This document shows, in pieces, positions 1 through 5,270 of a stretch of 8,951 nucleotides of DNA. A program made the position numbers and the translations under genes. The DNA is taken from positions 1 to 8,951 of the forward strand of contig DASPXK010000435.1 in assembly GCA_035637315.1 (NCBI GenBank), in the 5' to 3' direction. Origin of the DNA: DASPXK01 sp035637315 (GTDB taxonomy: Bacteria; Chloroflexota; UBA6077; JACCZL01). Within the stretch, counting starts at the first letter, position 1. Each line of letters begins with the position of its first letter. Below the pieces are notes generated by a model, which had not been told where the DNA came from, did not search any database, and worked only from the letters and a program-made list of their open reading frames with translations.

Positions 1-948
1 GGTCTCCGTGTAATCGACCATTTGCCGAAGGGTGCCGAACGGATCGCCTCGGAAGGCTGGCCAGAGCACCATCGCCACGGCCAGGGCCAGTAGACCCCAA
101 ATCGAGGCGTCCGCGAGCAACCCAACGGCCCAAGCCCCAACTCCGGACCGCGACCGTGAGGGAGCGGCCGCTCCCTCACGCTCGCGGTACACAAACGACC
201 CCAGCGCGACGAGAGGAATGAACATAGGCAGGAAGGCCGATGGCGCCTTGCTGAGGAATGCCAGGCCGGCCGCCACACCTGACAAGGCCAGGTAGCGGCG
301 CCCGCCAGCGGCCCGATAGTAGATCAGGGCTGCGAGGAGGCAGACGCTCATCCAAGTAGTCACGTTGCCGTCGACGTGGATAACTACCGAGTGGGCCAGA
401 AAGAACGGGTCCAGCCCCAGCAGCACTCCCGTCAGGAGGCCCGGGCCGAGCCCAAAGAGCCGCCACGCCAGGAGCGCGATGATGACCACGGCCAGCGAGC
501 TGGTGACCACGAACGGCCAACGCGCCAGTCGCAGCGTCTCCAGGTACCCTGGCGCCTTTTCGAGCCCGTCGGGGCGGACGTAGTCGACCAGCCCAAGGGC
601 TCGCTCGGAGCCCATCCCGATCAGCGACAGCCACATGGTCATCACGCCGGGGTGACCGCTCTGATACGTGCCCGCTGGATCTCCCTGAACGAGCGCACGG
701 GTGAACAGGGCTGTACGCCCCATCCAGTTACCCTCGTCCGTCGTCAGATAGCCGCCGACATTGATGGCCCGCGGATACAAGCTGAGCAGGAAGAGCAGAG
801 CCACTACCGACGTCCGACGCGCCAAATCGAACGTGAAGGGTCCCAGGCGCGAAGTGTGGGGACTGGGCTCAGCCGTCGGCGGCCCTGGCTCTTCGGACTT
901 CGGACTCCGGACCTCGGACTTCGGTGCTCGTAGCCGGGTCAGGCTCAA
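1..948 (-). CDS. GT39/PMT_2-like membrane glycosyltransferase, partial (3' end beyond left edge)
   Basis: Reading the minus strand from 948 to 1 gives 316 codons without a stop, so the C-terminus lies outside the window. The protein has the usual look of a phospholipid carrier-dependent glycosyltransferase, which would transfer a sugar from a lipid-phosphate donor on the outer membrane face. TM1 is at about residues 45-59. It is followed by the acidic loop motif TTDEGNW (69-75, candidate catalytic D71/E72), then SGHPGVMTMW (97-106), HVDGN (191-195) and GLAFLSKAPS (228-237), all in family order, with further TM segments near 147-163, 168-190, 199-212, 238-254 and 278-296. The chosen start is TTG at 948-946. 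It overlaps the stop of the upstream gene as TTGA and has a G-rich Shine-Dalgarno-like sequence 7 nt before it. The first 40 residues are low complexity, derived from a heptamer tract, so TTG at residue 42 or GTG at 49 are alternatives. Residues 254-268 are encoded by a 42-bp palindrome. Family is well supported; the sugar and acceptor are unknown. Confidence 0.85.
   Translation of the reverse strand, partial: MSLTRLRAPKSEVRSPKSEEPGPPTAEPSPHTSRLGPFTFDLARRTSVVALLFLLSLYPRAINVGGYLTTDEGNWMGRTALFTRALVQGDPAGTYQSGHPGVMTMWLSLIGMGSERALGLVDYVRPDGLEKAPGYLETLRLARWPFVVTSSLAVVIIALLAWRLFGLGPGLLTGVLLGLDPFFLAHSVVIHVDGNVTTWMSVCLLAALIYYRAAGGRRYLALSGVAAGLAFLSKAPSAFLPMFIPLVALGSFVYREREGAAAPSRSRSGVGAWAVGLLADASIWGLLALAVAMVLWPAFRGDPFGTLRQMVDYTET
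147..188. repeat. 42-bp near-perfect palindrome inside a coding region
   Basis: Bases 155-180 are a perfect 26-bp palindrome (left half CGTGAGGGAGCGG) centred on a NotI-type GCGGCCGC at 164-171. One mismatch (154/181, C opposite C) is followed by seven more paired bases on each side (147-153 with 182-188). It is therefore a 42-bp inverted repeat with 20 of 21 positions paired and no spacer. On the minus strand it is translated in frame within the GT39-like gene as a charged, low-complexity segment (residues about 254-268, R/E-rich then A then R/S-rich) in a loop between two membrane helices. It resembles a REP/BIME-type or similar palindromic element that has been tolerated in a loop. A role as protein-binding site, mobile-element remnant or mRNA hairpin cannot be told apart from one copy. 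Confidence 0.85.
850..934. repeat. Heptamer-phased repeat tract 1 (core TCGGACT), with a decayed inverted arm
   Basis: From 893 to 934 six consecutive 7-bp units follow the consensus TCGGACT. Units at 893, 900 and 914 are exact; those at 907, 921 and 928 are degenerate. An opposing arm at 850-875 begins with CGAAGT and can pair with 898-923 at 16 of 26 Watson-Crick positions plus about four G-T pairs, so it looks like an eroded hairpin. The tract sits directly after the gene boundary at 945-948 and encodes the low-complexity N-terminal tail (repeating K-S-E / R-S-P) of the leftmost glycosyltransferase. No translation stop occurs in the frame used. The repeated units are clear; the inverted arm is less certain. 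Confidence 0.75.
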
Positions 949-2519
949 CGAGTCGCCCCCCTGATCTTCCAGACCTGGACCAGCCCGTAGTTGACGTGCT
1001 TGATCTGGGTGACCAGCTCGGCGTTGTCCTCCATGAAGCGGGGCGTGCTGCGGGTCACATCGTACTTCGCCTTCGGGTCGAGGACGACGTAGTCCGGGTC
1101 GATCTCGCGCAAGAACTCGGGCCAGGACATGCTTCTCTCGCGCCGAACCCGCTCCCAGACGTAGAAATCGACGTAATCCAGGTAGTACGGCGGCTGGGCC
1201 AGCCCGATCCAGTACACGGGCGGTGCAACCACCTTGGAGCCAGCCGGGATTTGGGCCTGCAGCTGAGACGACAGGACCGAATAATCGCGCTCGCGGAAAT
1301 CCGATGCGGCCTCGACCACGTCGCGAAAGTTGTCCTCGAAGCCCATGGCCGAGACCGCCAGAATCACCAGCAGCGCCGCTCCTACGAGCCGCCCGCCAGG
1401 CACGAGCTGAGACCCGACTTCGGCTATCGCGGCGGCTAGCAAGAGCACCAGCACAGGAAAGAACAAGATCATGTAGAACTCGGTCTTGCTGTTGACCAGC
1501 AGGACGAAGACGACGAACGCGGCCACCAGCCCAACCAAGAGCGGGTCGAGCCGTCGAGACACGGGTATCTCTCGGCCTTGGGCCAGGCGCCAGATAGCGG
1601 CCAGCACGCCGATTGCAAGTAGAGCGAGCTCGGCCAGACGGTGAACAAAGTACTGATGCCAGCGCCAGAGCTCCGCCTGCAGAGCCGGTGCGCCGCGGGT
1701 GGCCAGCACGGGTGGTCGCTTGTCTATCCCGACCCAGTAGGCGAACGCCTCCAGATAATGGCGCGGGTCAGGCAAGACCCTGGCCCCGACGTAGTACAAC
1801 GCGCCGATCAGGAGTCCACCCGCGAACAGCCAACTCTCGCTTGACGCGAGCACCCGTCGCCCGAGCCGCAGCACGTAGCACAGGCCCACCATTGGGATGA
1901 ACGCTATGGTGTTCGGGTGGACGTCGAACGAGAGCCCGAGGAGCAGCCCCGCTACGAGGTGCCAGACACGAGCACCGTCTTGAAGGCCCCGCAGCGCGCA
2001 ATAGAGGGCGGCCATCACGAGCGCGGCGACGACGATATCCGGTCTCACGATGTGTGACGAGACCAAGAACGGCTGAGAGGCCGCCAGGAAGAGTACCCCG
2101 ATCCCCCCCGCGGTCGGACCATACAGACGCCGCCCGCACAGGAACGTGAACCACAGCAGTAGGCCACCCCAGAGCAGAGAGACGATCCGACCCTGCAACA
2201 AACCGAAGCCGGACAGCCGAAAAGAGATGGCCGCGGACAGACCCTGGAGGCCGCCCTTGTAGAGCGGGTCGTGCTGAAAGACCGGGTCCAGGTTTCGCGC
2301 GGACGGGTCGAGTCCGCTAGCGACCCAGAACGCGTTCATCTCGCGGCCCTCGTCGCCGTTGACGGCCGGCCAGGCAACGAGAAACGGGACGTTGGCCAGC
2401 AGATAGACGACGAGGGCGCCTACGAGAAGCCAATCCGTCCAGGCGGCCACCCGCTTGGCTGCCGGCGGCCAATGGGCAGTGGCCTGCAAGAGCTTCTCCC
2501 AGGAAGGAGGGGCATCCAC
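945..2519 (-). CDS. GT39/PMT_2-like membrane glycosyltransferase (524 aa)
   Basis: This is a complete integral membrane protein of normal length for bacterial GT39-like enzymes, which use lipid-phosphate-linked sugars at the outer membrane face. After TM1 (about 31-50) comes the acidic motif NGDEGRE (54-60, candidate catalytic D56/E57). Then follow HIVRPD (156-161), FDVHPNT (198-204) and NSKTEFYMILFFP (343-355), the last matching the conserved K...Y...P loop before a late helix in this family. About ten to twelve TM helices end near residue 394. Residues 396-524 form a soluble domain ending close to the stop. The start at 2519 is GTG and is the first in frame; its ribosome site is poor (only GGGG about 6 nt upstream), and TTG at residue 11, with GGAG before it, is an alternative. 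The gene heads a minus-strand pair, overlapping the next gene by TTGA, and diverges from the gene at 2662. No missing key residue is seen. Specific substrate unknown. Confidence 0.9.
   Translation of the reverse strand: MDAPPSWEKLLQATAHWPPAAKRVAAWTDWLLVGALVVYLLANVPFLVAWPAVNGDEGREMNAFWVASGLDPSARNLDPVFQHDPLYKGGLQGLSAAISFRLSGFGLLQGRIVSLLWGGLLLWFTFLCGRRLYGPTAGGIGVLFLAASQPFLVSSHIVRPDIVVAALVMAALYCALRGLQDGARVWHLVAGLLLGLSFDVHPNTIAFIPMVGLCYVLRLGRRVLASSESWLFAGGLLIGALYYVGARVLPDPRHYLEAFAYWVGIDKRPPVLATRGAPALQAELWRWHQYFVHRLAELALLAIGVLAAIWRLAQGREIPVSRRLDPLLVGLVAAFVVFVLLVNSKTEFYMILFFPVLVLLLAAAIAEVGSQLVPGGRLVGAALLVILAVSAMGFEDNFRDVVEAASDFRERDYSVLSSQLQAQIPAGSKVVAPPVYWIGLAQPPYYLDYVDFYVWERVRRERSMSWPEFLREIDPDYVVLDPKAKYDVTRSTPRFMEDNAELVTQIKHVNYGLVQVWKIRGATR
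956..962 (-). promoter_or_regulatory. Ribosome binding site deciding the TTG start at 948
   Basis: On the minus strand AGGGGGG (962-956) lies 7 nt upstream of the TTG at 948-946, inside the last codons of the upstream gene. It is a G-rich Shine-Dalgarno-like sequence at suitable spacing, and together with the TTGA stop/start overlap it supports translational coupling. It is not a perfect AGGAGG, and the downstream alternative starts have no comparable site that I can see. Confidence 0.5.
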
Positions 2520-2661
2520 CGGAGCCCCGGAAACGGGCCTAACTCTACCACGCGTTCACGAGGTGAGGAAAGGAATAGATCGCCCGTTACAATAGGGCGC
2601 CAGCCACTGGGCCGCCGGTGCCTTCGGTTGGGCGGGATTTGGCGGCCCACCCGTTCTCATC
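2520..2661. promoter_or_regulatory. Divergent spacer between two glycosyltransferase genes; candidate promoter region
   Basis: This 142-bp spacer separates genes read outward in both directions, so it should contain both promoters. For the plus gene, TACAAT at 2588-2593 is a good -10-like hexamer, but no convincing -35 lies 16-18 bp upstream. It sits in the loop of a small inverted repeat, CGCCC (2581-2585) with GGGCG (2595-2599), a possible operator. A second inverted repeat, 2625-2633 with 2645-2653 (8 of 9 pairs, 11-nt loop), ends 8 nt before the GTG at 2662 and would fold in the leader RNA; no Shine-Dalgarno sequence precedes that GTG. On the minus side I see no convincing promoter hexamers. 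No heptamer tract is present here, unlike the other module boundaries. Confidence 0.4.
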
Positions 2662-5226
2662 GTGCAGCCAGGTTCAGCCGGATCATCCGCCGCAGGCCCA
2701 GTCGCCGTCCTTGACGACGGCCGGCAGCTCCAGCCCTCTCGAGCCGATCCGCCGATCCGACGCGCATTCCGCCGCAGCGGTCCGCTCGTGGTGGCGTCCC
2801 TCGGCGCGGCTGCACTGGCAAATGTCGGCGTACTGGCGATCCCGAACCTGGCCTGGGCAGCCGCCGCCGCCCTGGTCCTTGTGGCGCTCGTTCCGGGCGG
2901 CCTGCTCGCGAAGCTCATCGCGCCCGCAGACGCCGCCGCGCCGGCAGAAACCGTGCTGATCGGCATCGGGCTCGGCGGCGCCGCGCTGAGTGTGAGCGGG
3001 CTGCTGCTGAACTATCTGCCGGTCCAGCTAGGGCGCGGTCTGCTTCTGGCCTGGTTCGACGGACTGGCCCTCGTCCTGGTGGCGCTCGTCCTGGCGAGAG
3101 GACTACGGACGACAGACGAGGGACGACGGACGACCGACGGAGCAGGGGACCGTCGTCCATGGTCGGCCGTCAGCCGTCAGACGTACGGGCTCTTGCTCGT
3201 CGTCGCCCTTGCGGCCGCGTTGCGGCTGCCAACTCTCGGCTATTCGGAGTTCCAGGGCGACGAGACGGAGGTAGTTTTGCGAGCGGTCGGGGTGGCCGAG
3301 GACGTGCCTGACGCCCTCTACTACCACGCCAAGGGACCGGCCGAGGTCCTGGTCACAGCCGTTGTGTACGGCCTGATTGGCGGGATCAGCGAGGCCTCGG
3401 CGCGGCTGCCGTTTGCGCTCGCAAGCGTCGCCGGCATAGCCACGTGCTACCTGTTCGGAAGACGGCTCCTCGGGCCTGTCGGCGGTCTGACGGCAGCGCT
3501 CCTGTTGGCGTTCGACGGCTACCTGGTGGCCTTCGCGCGAATCGCCCAATACCAGAGCGTGGTGTTTCTGATGAGCGCCCTGGGTGTTTTATGCGCGGTC
3601 CGCTGGGCAGCCGGCAGCGGACAGAAGGACGTAGGCGGTGAGCGAGCCGCTTTGGCCGCCGAGTCTGGCACTGTCCGCTGGCCCGTGTTGGCGGGAGCGT
3701 TCGTCGCGACGGGGGCACTGGCGCATTACGACGCGGTGTGGGCGCTGCCGCCGATCGGGCTGATCGCTGTGTGGGGCAGGGGAGGCTGGCGGGGGCTATT
3801 GGAGCGGAAGGCGCCGGTCGGATGGCTCGCGGGCGGCGTGGTGGGGCTGGGCTTGCTGCTCTTGTTCTTTGGGCCATATGCCACGAGCCCGCTCCGCCAC
3901 CTGGCCGCGGACCGCATCGTCGATCGGGTCGGCCTGGGCTTCCCGCGCAACAACCTTTCCTCGATCGCCTCCTCGGCCGAGCTGTACGCGTCGGGCATCT
4001 ATCTTTTGTTCGTCGGGCTGCTGGTCGGCACGGGCCTGGCCTTGATGGCCAGGAGGCGGGCAAGCATATCGCTGCCGTTGGCTGCAGGCCTGGTCTGGTT
4101 CGCGCTCCCGTTCATGTTCTACGCGTTTGTCGCCAGGAAGCCCGGGACTCACATCCATGTGGTGGGGACGCCGCTAGCCCTGCTCAGCGGTTGGACGGTG
4201 GCCCGTCTATGGGCAGCATGCTCGGAGCGCAGGCTGCGTGCGGGTATCGCGGTTGGCCTGGGCGTGGCGTTGGCCCTAGTGGGAGCATACCTTGCGCCGG
4301 TCTACCTGGAGACGACGCCGGAGCTGGTGCGTGGTAACCTGCTGCCGAGCTTCCCGCTCTACTCGGTCCTGGCCGACCAGGTGCCGCGCAAGGAACGATT
4401 CGGATTCCCCTACCAGGCGGGCTGGAAGGCGGTCGGCGTTTTGTACCAGGACGGTTGGCTGGCCGGCTCGTTCGACTCCAATGAGAATCCTCAGATCACC
4501 CACTGGTACACCCGGGCTGGCTGGCGGTGCACGGCGAACCCCCGCTACTACCTGATCGCGGAGAACGTCCAGGACGAGATCGAGCCGCCACGTCGGCGGA
4601 TCGCGGCCGAATACCCCACTGTGGGTGTGATCACCGTCGGCGGTCAGCCCAAGCTGCGCATTCACCAGTCCGGCGCGCCGCCCGAGACCGAGCCCACCAT
4701 CTGGTCCGCGGAGGCGCTGGCGGAGCGTTTCGATCGCTGGCTCAGCGGGACGTGGCTCGATCCAGGCGTCTGGGCGCGGGGTCCGCTCGCGCTGGGCTAC
4801 ATCCGAAGCCCAGCTCGCTTCGGCGATGCGATTGACCTGATCGGCTACCAGCTCTTCGAAGAGGACCCAGCGCCTGGCGGGACAGTGCGGATCGACCTCT
4901 TCTGGGCCCCGCGGGTCTCCACAAACGGCGGCTACTCGATTGACCTGGAAGTCGGCGACAGCGAGCGCATCGGCGATGGCAACGGGCCGGGCTGTGACAA
5001 GAGCCGAGCAGCGCAAGAGTGGACAGCTGGGCAGCCGTTCGTGCAGCGCGCGAGCGTCTCGATCGGCGCCGCCGCCCCCGTTGGCACGCATCCGCTGCTG
5101 GTTGGGGTGACCAGCGCCTCCGCGCGCGGTCGCCGCCTGCCGGCCAACAGCGATTTGCCGACAAGGGACGGTCTCGTCCAGATAGGGACCCTGGAGATCA
5201 AGCCAGGCATGAGGCGTGAGGCATGA
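2662..5226 (+). CDS. GT39-like glycosyltransferase with N-terminal four-helix module and C-terminal beta-rich domain (854 aa)
   Basis: It has three parts. Residues 41-146 form four hydrophobic helices with PGGLLAKL (78-85) and SGLLLNYLP (112-120), reminiscent of DUF1616-type N-terminal modules found on envelope proteins. Residues 147-172 are a heptamer-repeat-derived linker. Residues 174 to about 550 are a GT39-like core: FQGDETEV (197-204, candidate catalytic D200/E201), YHAKGPAEVL (221-230), FARIAQYQ (291-298) and KPGTHIHVVGTP (493-504). Residues about 560-670 are soluble. Residues about 715-845 (ending in the tail PTRDGLVQIGTLEI) resemble the beta-sandwich often appended to Chloroflexota glycosyltransferases. 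The start is GTG; an in-frame TAG at 2593 leaves no start further upstream, the next candidates (residues 43/44) lie in TM1, and no ribosome site is visible. The last residues (GMRREA) come from the next heptamer tract, and the stop overlaps the following gene as ATGA. Family confident; substrate unknown. Confidence 0.9.
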   Translation: MQPGSAGSSAAGPVAVLDDGRQLQPSRADPPIRRAFRRSGPLVVASLGAAALANVGVLAIPNLAWAAAAALVLVALVPGGLLAKLIAPADAAAPAETVLIGIGLGGAALSVSGLLLNYLPVQLGRGLLLAWFDGLALVLVALVLARGLRTTDEGRRTTDGAGDRRPWSAVSRQTYGLLLVVALAAALRLPTLGYSEFQGDETEVVLRAVGVAEDVPDALYYHAKGPAEVLVTAVVYGLIGGISEASARLPFALASVAGIATCYLFGRRLLGPVGGLTAALLLAFDGYLVAFARIAQYQSVVFLMSALGVLCAVRWAAGSGQKDVGGERAALAAESGTVRWPVLAGAFVATGALAHYDAVWALPPIGLIAVWGRGGWRGLLERKAPVGWLAGGVVGLGLLLLFFGPYATSPLRHLAADRIVDRVGLGFPRNNLSSIASSAELYASGIYLLFVGLLVGTGLALMARRRASISLPLAAGLVWFALPFMFYAFVARKPGTHIHVVGTPLALLSGWTVARLWAACSERRLRAGIAVGLGVALALVGAYLAPVYLETTPELVRGNLLPSFPLYSVLADQVPRKERFGFPYQAGWKAVGVLYQDGWLAGSFDSNENPQITHWYTRAGWRCTANPRYYLIAENVQDEIEPPRRRIAAEYPTVGVITVGGQPKLRIHQSGAPPETEPTIWSAEALAERFDRWLSGTWLDPGVWARGPLALGYIRSPARFGDAIDLIGYQLFEEDPAPGGTVRIDLFWAPRVSTNGGYSIDLEVGDSERIGDGNGPGCDKSRAAQEWTAGQPFVQRASVSIGAAAPVGTHPLLVGVTSASARGRRLPANSDLPTRDGLVQIGTLEIKPGMRREA
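3101..3178. repeat. Heptamer-phased inverted repeat tract 2 (core GGACGAC), inside the 854-aa protein gene
   Basis: Between 3101 and about 3140 the sequence repeats every 7 bases around the core GGACGAC. From 3150 the same motif appears in reverse orientation (GTCGTCC, then GTCGGCC- and GTCAGCC-like units). The arms 3101-3129 and 3150-3178 pair at 22 of 29 positions around a 20-nt loop, including a perfect 9-bp block (3121-3129 with 3150-3158). The tract stays open in the reading frame and encodes R-T-T-D-type repeats (residues about 147-160) and then a linker up to about residue 172. It lies exactly between the N-terminal four-helix module and the GT39 core, so it marks a domain junction. 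Confidence 0.8.
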
Positions 5227-5270
5227 GGAATGGGTCATCTCTCATTCCTCGTTCCTCATTCCTCATTCCT
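5205..5270. repeat. Heptamer-phased long hairpin spanning a stop/start junction (tract 3)
   Basis: The left arm consists of 7-bp units GGCATGA / GGCGTGA (5206, 5213, 5220) and a GGAATGG unit (5227). The right arm consists of CCTCATT / CCTCGTT units (5247, 5254, 5261). Bases 5205-5232 pair with 5243-5270 over 28 positions: 23 Watson-Crick, two G-T, and three C/T mismatches (5208, 5215 and 5222 opposite 5267, 5260 and 5253) spaced exactly 7 apart. The innermost 8 bp are perfect around a 10-nt loop. The left arm holds TGA at 5210, 5217 and 5224, one in each reading frame, with ATG, GTG and ATG directly overlapping them. The third pair is the actual junction between the two flanking genes. In mRNA this hairpin would cover the start codon at 5223 and could regulate coupling. 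Confidence 0.9.

Noticed and set aside
176..634. Open frame of 152 codons on the minus strand
   Set aside because: Same strand but out of frame with the true gene; proline/arginine-rich shadow of high-GC coding sequence.
376..933. Open frame of 185 codons on the plus strand
   Set aside because: Antisense to the leftmost glycosyltransferase; the translation is polar and arginine/glutamine-rich with no family features, whereas the minus frame has clear GT39 motifs and helices.
924..1439. Open frame of 171 codons on the plus strand
   Set aside because: Antisense to the 524-residue glycosyltransferase at 945-2519, with no recognisable motif.
2586..2594. Full sigma-70 promoter for the gene at 2662
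   Set aside because: TACAAT is a good -10 match but there is no credible -35 at 16-18 bp and no extended -10 TG; kept only as a weak candidate inside the spacer entry.
4276..5238. Long minus-strand open frame of 320 codons
   Set aside because: Antisense to the C-terminal half of the 854-residue protein. Its length reflects GC-rich codon bias; it shows no helices, signal peptide or family motif.
5205..5270. CRISPR-like array or ordinary rho-independent terminator
   Set aside because: The repeat unit is 7 bp with no spacers, so it is not CRISPR. The hairpin lies at an ATGA-coupled junction with no T-run, so termination there is unlikely.
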